Shown here: positions 1 to 8,594 of the stretch, one piece after another | Layout of the letters: each line of letters opens with the position of its first letter | Position numbering within the stretch: the stretch's first letter is position 1 | Assembly (NCBI GenBank): GCA_012800805.1 | Contig: JAAZIO010000071.1 | Location: 1 to 10,464, forward strand | From: Clostridiales bacterium | GTDB lineage: Bacteria; Bacillota; Clostridia; Christensenellales; CAG-917 | Length of the DNA stretch: 10,464 nucleotides | Direction: 5' to 3' | The notes under the pieces: generated by a model | What the model saw: only the letters and a program-made list of their open reading frames with translations | Databases searched by the model: none | What the model was told of the DNA's origin: nothing | Program-made: the position numbers and the translations under genes

Positions 1-2728
<2,728 letters not shown>

Positions 2729-2775
2729 TTAATCGTTTTGTCTATAATGTTTATAATTACTTAATAAGCATGATA

Positions 2776-2804
2776 ATTATATATCTTTACATATACTTAG
2801 TCAA
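2776..2804 (-). promoter_or_regulatory. Sigma-70/SigA promoter of nifJ
   Basis: On the minus strand, TTGACT (2799-2804) lies 17 bp from a perfect TATAAT (2776-2781). The predicted start is near 2769, giving a leader of about 59 nt before the GGAGG and ATG of the pyruvate:ferredoxin oxidoreductase. The near-consensus boxes and optimal spacing suggest strong expression, as expected for a central fermentation enzyme. Confidence 0.85.
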
Positions 2805-2807
2805 CAC

Positions 2808-2838
2808 AAACACGCCCATTTTGGATAAAGGGCGGTTT
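2808..2838. promoter_or_regulatory. Inverted repeat between the divergent nifJ and ecf promoters (possible operator)
   Basis: AAAC-A-CGCCC (2808-2817) is followed, after a 12-nt spacer, by GGGCG-GTTT (2830-2838). This gives nine complementary pairs with one unpaired A. It lies just upstream of the nifJ -35 box (2799-2804), between the two promoters. There is no T-tract, so it is not a terminator. A regulator site is only an inference. Confidence 0.35.
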
Positions 2839-2847
2839 AATTATTAG

Positions 2848-2863
2848 GGTAAATCGTTTTACC
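2848..2863. promoter_or_regulatory. Palindrome over the -35 box of the ecf promoter (candidate operator)
   Basis: GGTAAA-TCGT-TTTACC is a 6-bp inverted repeat with a 4-nt centre. Its right arm is also the -35 hexamer of the ecfA1 promoter. A protein bound here would be expected to block RNA polymerase. The regulator is unknown; a vitamin-responsive repressor would fit the genes but nothing in the window encodes one. Confidence 0.4.
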
Positions 2864-2886
2864 ATTTTTAATACCTATGCTATAAT
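2858..2886 (+). promoter_or_regulatory. Extended -10 promoter of the ecf-truA operon, positioned for leaderless mRNA
   Basis: TTTACC (2858-2863) is separated by 17 bp from TATAAT (2881-2886). The -10 box is preceded by TGC, the extended -10 motif. A start 7 nt after the -10 box falls on 2893, the A of the ecfA1 ATG. No Shine-Dalgarno sequence is present between the promoter and the ATG. Confidence 0.75.
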
Positions 2887-2892
2887 ACGTCT

Positions 2893-3726
2893 ATGCCGAT
2901 TATAGAGCTTAAAAATGTTTCTTATACTTACGACGATGCCGACTCCCCGAATAAATTTGCGCTTGAAAAAATCAATCTCAAAGTGGAAGAAGGGGAGTTT
3001 GTCGCGCTGCTCGGCGCAAACGGCAGCGGAAAATCCACCCTGGCTAAGCTCTTAAACGGCCTTTACACCCCTTACAGCGGAAATGTCATAGTAAACGGGG
3101 TGGACACGCTCGACGAAGAGCGCATTTTCGAGGTCAGAAAGTGCGCGGGAATGGTCTTTCAAAACCCCGACAACCAGATGGTCGCGACGATTGTCGAAGA
3201 CGACGTGGCGTTCGGCCCCGAAAACCTCGGCGTTCCTCGGGAGGAGATAGTAGAAAGAGTAAATTTTGCCTTGGACGCCGTCGGGATGGGCGAGTTCAAA
3301 AAAAACTCCGCCCACAGGCTCAGCGGCGGACAAAAGCAAAGGGTCGCAATCGCGGGGGTTTTGGCAATGCGCCCCAAAATCATTATTTTTGACGAAGCCA
3401 CCTCCATGCTTGACCCAAAAGGCAGGAAAGAGGTTTTATCCGTCGCGAAAAAACTAAACAAAGAAGGCATCACGATAATTCATATCACTCACAACATGGA
3501 CGAAGTGGCGTTTGCTGTAAGGGCGGTTTGCCTTAAAGAGGGCAGAATCGTTTTTGACGGCGCGCCAAGAGAGCTTTTTTCGCGCCCCCAGACTTTAATT
3601 GAATGCAAGCTTTCCCCTCCGCCCGTAAGCGAGCTGGCAAGGCTGCTTAAAGCGGGCGGAATGAACATCGACGCAGGCGTGTTGGACGAGGAAGAGGTGA
3701 CGGAGGCCATATGCCGGCTGCTGTAG
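2893..3726 (+). CDS. ecfA1: ECF transporter ATP-binding subunit EcfA1
   Basis: This is one of the two ATPases of an energy-coupling factor importer. It pairs with EcfA2 and drives EcfT and an exchangeable vitamin-binding S protein at the cytoplasmic face of the membrane. All ABC motifs are present in the 277 residues: Walker A GANGSGKST (41-49), Q-loop Gln90 in VFQNPDNQ, signature LSGGQ (143-147), Walker B with Asp167/Glu168, D-loop region ATSMLDP (169-175) and switch His200. The DNQ after the Q-loop and the ATSMLDP form are characteristic of EcfA1. The start MPIIELKNVSYTY matches the family N-terminus, but no ribosome binding site precedes it, and the promoter -10 box ends only 6 nt upstream. 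It is the first gene of the operon, and its last 16 nt overlap ecfA2. Confidence 0.95.
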   Translation: MPIIELKNVSYTYDDADSPNKFALEKINLKVEEGEFVALLGANGSGKSTLAKLLNGLYTPYSGNVIVNGVDTLDEERIFEVRKCAGMVFQNPDNQMVATIVEDDVAFGPENLGVPREEIVERVNFALDAVGMGEFKKNSAHRLSGGQKQRVAIAGVLAMRPKIIIFDEATSMLDPKGRKEVLSVAKKLNKEGITIIHITHNMDEVAFAVRAVCLKEGRIVFDGAPRELFSRPQTLIECKLSPPPVSELARLLKAGGMNIDAGVLDEEEVTEAICRLL

Positions 3727-4571
3727 AAATTACAAACCTATCCTACACATACTCAAAGAAAACTCCCTACGAAAAAAAGGCGCTTGAGGGAATTTGCTTT
3801 AGCGTTGAAAAGGGGGAGTTTTTCGGCATTGTCGGTTCAACGGGAAGCGGAAAATCGACACTGATTTCACACCTTAACGGGTTATTGAAAAAGCAGCAGG
3901 GAAGCGTAAAGATAAACGGCCTTGAGGTGGAAAAGAAAAACCTTAAAGCCGTCCGCTCCATGGTGGGTATGGTTTTTCAATACCCCGAATGTCAGCTTTT
4001 TGAAGAAACCGTTTATAAGGATGTCGCTTTCGGGCCCAAAAACCTAAGGCTTCAAAAGGATGAAATTGACCTTAGAGTCAAAGAAGCCTTAAACCTTGTT
4101 GGGCTTGATTTTGACAAATACGCCGAGCGCTCGCCCTTTGAGCTTTCGGGCGGGGAGAAAAGAAGGGCGGCGATAGCGGGCGTCCTTGCAATGCGGCCGG
4201 AGATTCTGGTTTTGGACGAGGTCGCGGCGGGGCTTGACCCCGAAGGAAAGAAAGATATACTGGCGCTTGTGAAAAGGCTGCAAAAAACGATGTGTCCCAC
4301 CGTCATATTCATATCGCACAACATGGACGATGTAGCCTCACTTTGCGACAGGGTGGCGGTGTTAAACGACGGCAGGCTTTTAACCGTGGGAGAGCCGAGG
4401 GCGGTTTTTTCGGACGCTAAGGCGATAATCGAAGCGGGGCTTGAGCTTCCCACGGCGACGCTCATTCAAAAGAAGCTCGAAAATAAGGGAATTAATTTTT
4501 CAAAAACCGCGATAAAAATTGAAGAGCTTGCCCAAATGCTTTTGGAAAGGAGAGCGAACAGTGTTTCGTGA
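3711..4571 (+). CDS. ecfA2: ECF transporter ATP-binding subunit EcfA2
   Basis: This is the second ATPase of the ECF module and the partner of EcfA1, 286 residues. Motifs seen are Walker A GSTGSGKST (42-50), Q-loop Gln90 in VFQYPECQLF, signature LSGGE (145-149), Walker B with Asp169/Glu170, and switch His203. The LSGGE-K-RR signature and the YPECQLFEETV stretch are typical of EcfA2, so the A1/A2 order matches other Firmicutes. After Walker B the sequence reads DEVAAGLDP where DEPTAGLDP is usual; the catalytic Glu is intact, so activity is expected. The ATG at 3711 is served by GGAGG at 3702-3706 inside ecfA1. The 16-nt overlap upstream and 11-nt overlap with ecfT downstream imply translational coupling. 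Confidence 0.95.
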   Translation: MPAAVEITNLSYTYSKKTPYEKKALEGICFSVEKGEFFGIVGSTGSGKSTLISHLNGLLKKQQGSVKINGLEVEKKNLKAVRSMVGMVFQYPECQLFEETVYKDVAFGPKNLRLQKDEIDLRVKEALNLVGLDFDKYAERSPFELSGGEKRRAAIAGVLAMRPEILVLDEVAAGLDPEGKKDILALVKRLQKTMCPTVIFISHNMDDVASLCDRVAVLNDGRLLTVGEPRAVFSDAKAIIEAGLELPTATLIQKKLENKGINFSKTAIKIEELAQMLLERRANSVS

Positions 4572-5430
4572 CATCACTTTGGGTCAATATTATCCCGCGA
4601 ATTCCGCTGTCCACAGGCTGGACCCAAGGACAAAGATTCTCCTTACGATTTTTTACATCGTCGGGGTATTTTTCATAAAGACCTATTTTTCATACGCCGT
4701 TACGATTTTGTTTTTGACGTCGGTGATACTTATATCAAAAATCCCCGTTTTATCGGTGCTGAAATCAATCAGAGGAATATTATTTTTGGTGCTTTTCGCG
4801 TCCGTGTTAAACCTCTTTTTCGTGTCCAGTGGCGAGGTGCTCTTTGAGAGCTGGATAACCCCGAGATGGGTTTTCAGAATAACCATGGACGGGGTGCACT
4901 ACTCGATAAAACTGACGCTTAGGCTCATCCTTTTGGTGACGGGAGCTTCCTTGCTGACTTTCACCACCACGCCCGTGGAGCTTACCGACGGCATGGAAAG
5001 TCTGATGAGCCCGCTTAAGCTTATAAAGGTTCCCGTCCACGACATAGCGGTTATAATGTCGATTGCTTTAAGGTTCATCCCGACGCTTCTTGACGAAACA
5101 AACAAAATCATGAACGCCCAAAAGGCGCGCGGGGCCAGCTTTGACACGGGCGGCATCGTAAAGAGGGCAAAAGCCCTGCTGCCCATACTTATACCGCTTT
5201 TTGTCAGCTCGTTCAGAAGAGCCGACGAGCTTGCTTTCGCAATGAACGCAAGGTGCTACAACGCAACCGACAAAAGAACCAAAATGAAAGAGCTGAAGTT
5301 TTCCTTAAAAGACCTCATCGCTTTAATACTGGTGCTTGCGTTTCTCACTGTCGTATTCTTGGACCGCTATTATTTTATGGGCATAGATTCACTGCTTTTC
5401 CCGGGGGTGCTGCGGTGCGCTATCTTATAA
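4561..5430 (+). CDS. ecfT: ECF transporter transmembrane coupling protein EcfT
   Basis: EcfT is the integral membrane scaffold that links the EcfA1/EcfA2 pair to a substrate-specific S component. The protein has 289 residues and begins with the family-typical FRDITLGQYYP and HRLDPRTK, followed by several hydrophobic segments. The two coupling motifs that dock into the ATPases are Ala189-Arg190-Gly191 (AQKARGA) and Ala230-Arg231-Cys232 (AMNARCY); the second has Cys where Gly is the textbook residue. A GTG start at 4561 is chosen over the in-frame ATG at 4519 because AAAGGAGA (4546-4553) lies 7 nt before it and the product then starts at the conserved N-terminus. It overlaps ecfA2 by 11 nt and truA by 16 nt. 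No S protein gene is adjacent, which fits a shared group II ECF module. Confidence 0.94.
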   Translation: MFRDITLGQYYPANSAVHRLDPRTKILLTIFYIVGVFFIKTYFSYAVTILFLTSVILISKIPVLSVLKSIRGILFLVLFASVLNLFFVSSGEVLFESWITPRWVFRITMDGVHYSIKLTLRLILLVTGASLLTFTTTPVELTDGMESLMSPLKLIKVPVHDIAVIMSIALRFIPTLLDETNKIMNAQKARGASFDTGGIVKRAKALLPILIPLFVSSFRRADELAFAMNARCYNATDKRTKMKELKFSLKDLIALILVLAFLTVVFLDRYYFMGIDSLLFPGVLRCAIL

Positions 5431-6152
5431 CCGTGGAATACGACGGCACAAACTATGTCGGCTGGCAAAAGCAGACCAACGGTATCTCGGTTCAGGAAGT
5501 TTTGGAAAACGCGCTAGGCAGGCTGTTTTCAAAAGACACCCCCTGCACGGCCGCGGGAAGAACCGACGCAGGAGTTCACGCGCTCGCTCAGGCGGTTCAT
5601 TTCGACGCCGACACATCTATTCCCACCGAGAAAATTCCATTCGCCCTAAACACGCTTTTGCCCGACGATATCTCGGTTAAAAGCATAAGAGAGGTGCCGG
5701 GGGACTTTAACGCAAGATACAGCGCTAAAAAAAAGACATACAGATATTCCATCTATGTGTCTCCGCACCGTCTTCCTTTGCTTGAAAGGACGCACGCGCA
5801 CTGCGTAAAACCGCTTGACATTGATGAAATGAAAAAGGCGGCGGAGCACATAAAGGGAGAGCACGATTTTTCCGCTTTTGAGGCGGCGGGCGCGGTCGTA
5901 AAGAGCAAGGTAAGGACAATTTACTCACTTAACATCGAACAAAAAGGCAACGAGGTTACAATCACCGTTACGGGAAACGGATTTTTGTACAACATGGTAA
6001 GAATCATAGCCGGCACTTTGATGTATGTCGGGCTTCACAAGCTCTCGGCGGACGATGTCAAAACAATAATCGACAGCCGAGACCGCACGGCCGCGGGCAA
6101 GACGCTTCCCGCAAAGGGCCTTATGCTTGTTTCGGTGGAATATGAAATATAG
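5415..6152 (+). CDS. truA: tRNA pseudouridine(38-40) synthase TruA
   Basis: TruA converts uridines 38, 39 and 40 of the tRNA anticodon stem-loop to pseudouridine. The product of 245 residues has the usual family length. The catalytic Asp51 lies in AAGRTDAGVHA (46-56), equivalent to Asp60 of E. coli TruA. The N-terminal RYLITVEYDGTNYVGWQ, the central SAKKKTYRYSIY and the C-terminal FLYNMVRIIAGTL blocks are all conserved in the family. A GTG start at 5415, with GGGGGTG at 5403-5409, gives exactly the normal N-terminus; the same frame is open further upstream but that part lies inside ecfT and has no homologous character. It is the last gene of the ecf operon, overlapping ecfT by 16 nt, an arrangement common in Firmicutes. 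Confidence 0.96.
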   Translation: MRYLITVEYDGTNYVGWQKQTNGISVQEVLENALGRLFSKDTPCTAAGRTDAGVHALAQAVHFDADTSIPTEKIPFALNTLLPDDISVKSIREVPGDFNARYSAKKKTYRYSIYVSPHRLPLLERTHAHCVKPLDIDEMKKAAEHIKGEHDFSAFEAAGAVVKSKVRTIYSLNIEQKGNEVTITVTGNGFLYNMVRIIAGTLMYVGLHKLSADDVKTIIDSRDRTAAGKTLPAKGLMLVSVEYEI

Positions 6153-6199
6153 CTTAATCGCTTGACAGAAATTTTTTAATTTTATATTATTATTAAGCT
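6151..6199. repeat. Inverted repeat flanking the rplM promoter
   Basis: AGCTTAAT (6151-6158) and ATTAAGCT (6192-6199) form a perfect 8-bp inverted repeat with 33 bp between the arms, bracketing the -35 and -10 boxes. The left arm overlaps the truA stop codon. It may be chance in AT-rich DNA, or a DNA site around the promoter. Confidence 0.35.
6162..6190 (+). promoter_or_regulatory. SigA promoter of rplM-rpsI
   Basis: A perfect TTGACA (6162-6167) lies 17 bp before TATTAT (6185-6190). The predicted start is near 6197, about 87 nt upstream of rplM. This gives the ribosomal protein pair strong transcription independent of the ecf-truA operon, from which no terminator separates it. Confidence 0.85.
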
Positions 6200-6283
6200 T
6201 TGTATAGAATCGGCATATTGTGTGGACCAGCCCCCCGCGCGATGGCCGAAATATACGCCAGCGAAAATTTTCGGAGGAAAACC
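6197..6283 (+). promoter_or_regulatory. rplM 5' leader, possible L13-type autoregulatory structure
   Basis: The untranslated leader can fold around an outer helix, GGCATAT (6212-6218) with ATAT and GCC (6251-6254, 6257-6259), and an inner helix GGACCA (6224-6229) with TGGCC (6243-6247) with one bulged A, closing a C-rich loop. Firmicutes commonly carry a ribosomal protein leader (the L13 leader family) here. I cannot confirm that this sequence matches that family. A 12-bp palindrome CGAAAATTTTCG (6262-6273) touches the Shine-Dalgarno GGAGG (6273-6277). Confidence 0.45.
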
Positions 6284-6742
6284 ATGGGCAAAGAATTTGC
6301 TAACAACAACAAAACATACATGGCCAAAGCCGAAGATGTCGAGAGAAAATGGTATATAGTCAATGCCGAGGGCATCGCGCTCGGTAGACTTGCCTCACAG
6401 GTTGCCATGATTCTCGCGGGCAAAAACAAGCCTACCTACACTCCTCATGTAGACTGCGGCGACCATGTTATCATAATTAATTGCGACAAAGTACTTTTAA
6501 CAGGTAAAAAACTTGAACAAAAATATTATCGTTATCACACCGGCTACATCGGCGGTTTAAAAGAGATTCAATACAAAAAGCTCATGAGCGAAAAGCCGGA
6601 TTTTGCGGTCTACAGGGCCATTAAGGGCATGCTTCCCAAGACTCCTCTCGGCAGAAAGATGCTGACGAAGCTCAGAGTTTACAAGGGCAGCGAACACAAT
6701 CACCAGGCTCAACAGCCGATTGAGCTTAAAATCGAAGGCTAA
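6284..6742 (+). CDS. rplM: 50S ribosomal protein L13
   Basis: L13 is an early-assembling protein of the large ribosomal subunit. The product has 152 residues. Family blocks are clear: [72 protein letters not shown] and the C-terminal [14 protein letters not shown]. The ATG at 6284 is chosen for GGAGG at 6273-6277, 6 nt upstream. Compared with common homologues that begin near [14 protein letters not shown], it carries about nine extra N-terminal residues (MGKEFANNN). An earlier in-frame opening exists from 6200 but has no ribosome binding site and lies in the leader. rpsI follows after 10 nt in the canonical order. Confidence 0.97.
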   Translation: MGKEFANNNKTYMAKAEDVERKWYIVNAEGIALGRLASQVAMILAGKNKPTYTPHVDCGDHVIIINCDKVLLTGKKLEQKYYRYHTGYIGGLKEIQYKKLMSEKPDFAVYRAIKGMLPKTPLGRKMLTKLRVYKGSEHNHQAQQPIELKIEG

Positions 6743-6752
6743 GAGGTGACTT

Positions 6753-7166
6753 ATGGCGACGAAGAAATCCAAGAAAATACAGTATCTCGGCACAGGCAGA
6801 AGAAAGAGCGCGGTTGCTCGCGTTCGCCTCATTCCCGGCGGAGAGGGCAAAATCATAATCAACGGAAGAAGCGTGGAGGAATACTTCCCCCTCGATGTAA
6901 CCCGTTACATCGTGTCCCAGCCGCTTGAGGTTACAAGCACCACCGATAAGTTCGATGTGTTCGTAAACGTCAAAGGCGGCGGATTCACAGGTCAGGCGGG
7001 CGCTATCCGCCACGGAATAGCCCGCGCGCTCTGCACGGTTGACACCGAAGCTTATCGTCCTTCGCTTAAGAAAGCCGGTTTCTTGACCCGCGACCCAAGA
7101 GTCAAAGAAAGAAAGAAATACGGCCTGCACAAGGCAAGAAAAGCGCCTCAGTTCTCAAAGCGTTAA
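6753..7166 (+). CDS. rpsI: 30S ribosomal protein S9
   Basis: S9 is a small-subunit protein whose C-terminal tail reaches the P-site tRNA. The product has 137 residues, slightly longer than the usual 128-132 because of a short lysine-rich start ([10 protein letters not shown]). [17 protein letters not shown], the [20 protein letters not shown] block and the C-terminal [17 protein letters not shown] with terminal PQFSKR are all conserved; the final Lys-Arg that contacts the anticodon stem is present. AGAGGTGA at 6742-6749 provides the ribosome binding site. It is the second gene of the rplM-rpsI unit and is followed directly by a terminator. Confidence 0.97.
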   Translation: MATKKSKKIQYLGTGRRKSAVARVRLIPGGEGKIIINGRSVEEYFPLDVTRYIVSQPLEVTSTTDKFDVFVNVKGGGFTGQAGAIRHGIARALCTVDTEAYRPSLKKAGFLTRDPRVKERKKYGLHKARKAPQFSKR

Positions 7167-7175
7167 CGAAAATAC

Positions 7176-7207
7176 AGCGCCGCTTACGCGGCGCTTTGTT
7201 TTTATTT
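7176..7207 (+). terminator. Rho-independent terminator of rplM-rpsI
   Basis: AGCGCCGC (7176-7183), loop TTAC, GCGGCGCT (7188-7195) form a perfect GC-rich 8-bp stem, followed by TTGTTTTTATTT. It starts 9 nt after the rpsI stop and is a strong, classical terminator. Confidence 0.93.
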
Positions 7208-7291
7208 AAGAACAATTTTAATTCAAACTTTTGTTAATTCAGGTAGCGTTTTTTTGCTGTAATCAGCACAAATTTTTCAAAAATACGAACA

Positions 7292-7346
7292 ATTTTTAAT
7301 ACAAAAAGAACATAAACGATGCTCTTTTTGATGTATTATTAAAAAT
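7292..7346. repeat. Imperfect 55-bp palindrome (potential hairpin)
   Basis: The outer arms ATTTTTAAT (7292-7300) and ATTAAAAAT (7338-7346) are perfectly complementary. The inner arms AAAAAGAACAT (7303-7313) and ATGCTCTTTTT (7319-7329) pair in 10 of 11 positions around a 5-nt loop. The interior loop is asymmetric (2 nt against 8 nt). Part of its right arm, ACGATGCTCTTTT, is repeated at 7349-7361. Confidence 0.6.
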
Positions 7347-7361
7347 ATACGATGCTCTTTT
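7316..7361. repeat. Direct repeat ACGATGCTCTTTT, two copies 33 bp apart
   Basis: The 13-base word occurs exactly at 7316-7328 and again at 7349-7361. The core ATGCTCTTT appears a third time at 7704-7712. The first copy forms the loop and right arm of the neighbouring palindrome. Confidence 0.7.
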
Positions 7362-7510
7362 AATATACTACGAATCAAGCTGTTTTTTTAAAGAGTTATC
7401 AGCCTATAAGCAATTCCGATACTTTTGTTTATAAATAAATTGAGCAGCTTAAATTGAAGGTGTTATCAGCAAATTTCTTGCAAAATGTATTTTTGATAAT
7501 TGAAACGCTA

Positions 7511-7643
7511 TTAAAGCCATAATTGAAAAAGGATAGTATAAAAAGTGTTAAAAGCGTATTGGCGGTATGCTCAAAACGAATTAAAGACATAATTGAAAAA
7601 ATAAAAAGGTTAATCAGCTTATGGGCGGTATGTTCAATACGCC
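7511..7643. repeat. Degenerate tandem duplication, units of about 70 and 63 bp
   Basis: The word TTAAAG(C/A)CATAATTGAAAAA occurs at 7511-7530 and 7581-7600, and GGCGGTATG followed by (C/T)TCAA(A/T)ACG occurs at 7561 and 7624. Aligning the units needs one 7-nt gap (GGATAGT in the first), with about three quarters identity in the second half. A weaker third copy may begin at 7452 (AATTGAA, then TTATCAGC), again about 70 bp away. The gap breaks every reading frame across the units, so the repeat is probably not coding. Confidence 0.6.
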
Positions 7644-7831
7644 ATAAAACCAAAGTTGTAATATTGAAGTCGATTAAAAGAATAGAAAAAAAGAATAAGC
7701 CATATGCTCTTTAAAAAGTTGGCAGCTAATTCAGCAGGTTTTTATTGAAAGCGGGTTTACGGTAAATAAAGCAAGCAATTATATCTAATTTAGAAACATA
7801 ATTTTTATTTGACCCTGTTTATAATAAATAA

Positions 7832-7857
7832 AAAAGCATACCGTGCGGTATGTTTTT
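7832..7857 (-). terminator. Terminator of yetF, probably active in both directions
   Basis: CATACC (7837-7842), loop GTGC, GGTATG (7847-7852) form a stem flanked by an A-run on the left and a T-run (7853-7857) on the right. Read on the minus strand it is a stem followed by a T-rich tract, 30 nt after the yetF stop codon. Confidence 0.8.
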
Positions 7858-7886
7858 AATTATATTTTTTTTAAGAATAATGTTCC

Positions 7887-8594
7887 TTACTGCAAGAGCG
7901 TTCTTTTGTCTTTTTGATAATTTTTCGCAAACAGCGAAAGCTCTCCGTCTTCGGTTAGAGTGCCAAGTATTATGTCCTTTGCCTCCTCATACCCTTGCGT
8001 TTTTAGCTGCTCTTTAAGCCACGCCTCATCCTTGTTCATGGCGTCAAGGTTGCCCTTTAATATCTTGCCGTCGATTATCACATAAGACTCAAGCGAAGAA
8101 TTCTCCGCCGTAAGCTTAAGGTCTGCAACCGTTACGGTTTTTGCGTATGCCTTTGGCATGATGGAAAGTTTACCGTTTGTTTCAAAAACAGCGTATTGGA
8201 TGTCGCTCACGCTGAAATAGCCTTGGTTTCTCAGCTCTCTCAACAGGTCGTTGACATTAAGCCTTGCCCTTTTCAAATTTTTATACATAATAACGCCTTC
8301 TTCAATCAGCATATGAGCTTGCCCCGTTATAAATCTTCTCATAAACATGCTTCTTTCGGTAAGAAAGCTAATCAAAAGGTCGCAAAGGGCAAAAACGGCA
8401 AGGGCGATAAGGCCGTATTCTATCGGCATGGTTTCGTCGATGGCAATCGCGCCCGCTATGGAGCCTATGGTTATTCCCGAAACATAATCGTAAAAAGTAA
8501 GCTGAGAAATCTGCTTGGAGCCTACGATTTTTGTTATTAAAATCATGAAGCCAACCATAATAAGGCTTCGAACGACTATCATCAAGTATCCCAT
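7887..8594 (-). CDS. YetF-like DUF421 membrane protein
   Basis: The 235-residue product belongs to the YetF/DUF421 family and has the usual length. Three hydrophobic segments are visible near residues 4-24, 37-52 and 60-78, followed by a soluble domain. In the latter, VNDLLRELRNQGYFSVSDIQ (114-133) followed by YAVFETNGKLSIMPK (134-148) is the family hallmark. The molecular role of the family is poorly defined; related DUF421 proteins in spore formers have been linked to spore properties, which cannot be assigned here. The ATG at 8594 is preceded by only a weak Shine-Dalgarno sequence; Met5 is a possible alternative start. The gene stands alone, diverges from the lipoprotein gene and ends at its own terminator. 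Confidence 0.9.
   Translation of the reverse strand: MGYLMIVVRSLIMVGFMILITKIVGSKQISQLTFYDYVSGITIGSIAGAIAIDETMPIEYGLIALAVFALCDLLISFLTERSMFMRRFITGQAHMLIEEGVIMYKNLKRARLNVNDLLRELRNQGYFSVSDIQYAVFETNGKLSIMPKAYAKTVTVADLKLTAENSSLESYVIIDGKILKGNLDAMNKDEAWLKEQLKTQGYEEAKDIILGTLTEDGELSLFAKNYQKDKRTLLQ

Larger units (their letters stand above)
7208..7836. other. AT-rich intergenic stretch with degenerate repeats, no convincing gene
   Basis: This 629-bp stretch lies between the rpsI terminator and the yetF terminator. It is much richer in A and T than the flanking genes. I find no protein with recognisable family features on either strand, and no tRNA, rRNA or CRISPR pattern. It contains short repeated words, including ATGCTCTTT at 7319, 7352 and 7704 and TATCAGC or AATCAGC words at several places, an imperfect palindrome (7292-7346) and a degenerate tandem duplication (7511-7643). 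It may be a remnant of decayed sequence or a noncoding repeat locus. Confidence 0.6.

Noticed and set aside
4519..4560. Earlier ATG start for ecfT
   Set aside because: It adds 14 residues with no family similarity inside ecfA2; the GTG at 4561 has a well-spaced ribosome binding site and the conserved N-terminus.
5253..5414. N-terminal extension of truA by 54 codons
   Set aside because: The segment overlaps ecfT and resembles nothing in TruA; the GTG at 5415 gives the standard length and start.
7429..7653. Minus-strand open frame of 74 codons with an internal 21-residue repeat
   Set aside because: The internal repeat mirrors the DNA tandem duplication, the frame is not kept across the 7-nt gap, and the composition is simply that of AT-rich DNA.
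7523..7714. Plus-strand open frame of 63 codons beginning with TTG
   Set aside because: A stop codon directly precedes the TTG, no ribosome binding site is seen, and the lysine- and isoleucine-rich product reflects the repeat tract.
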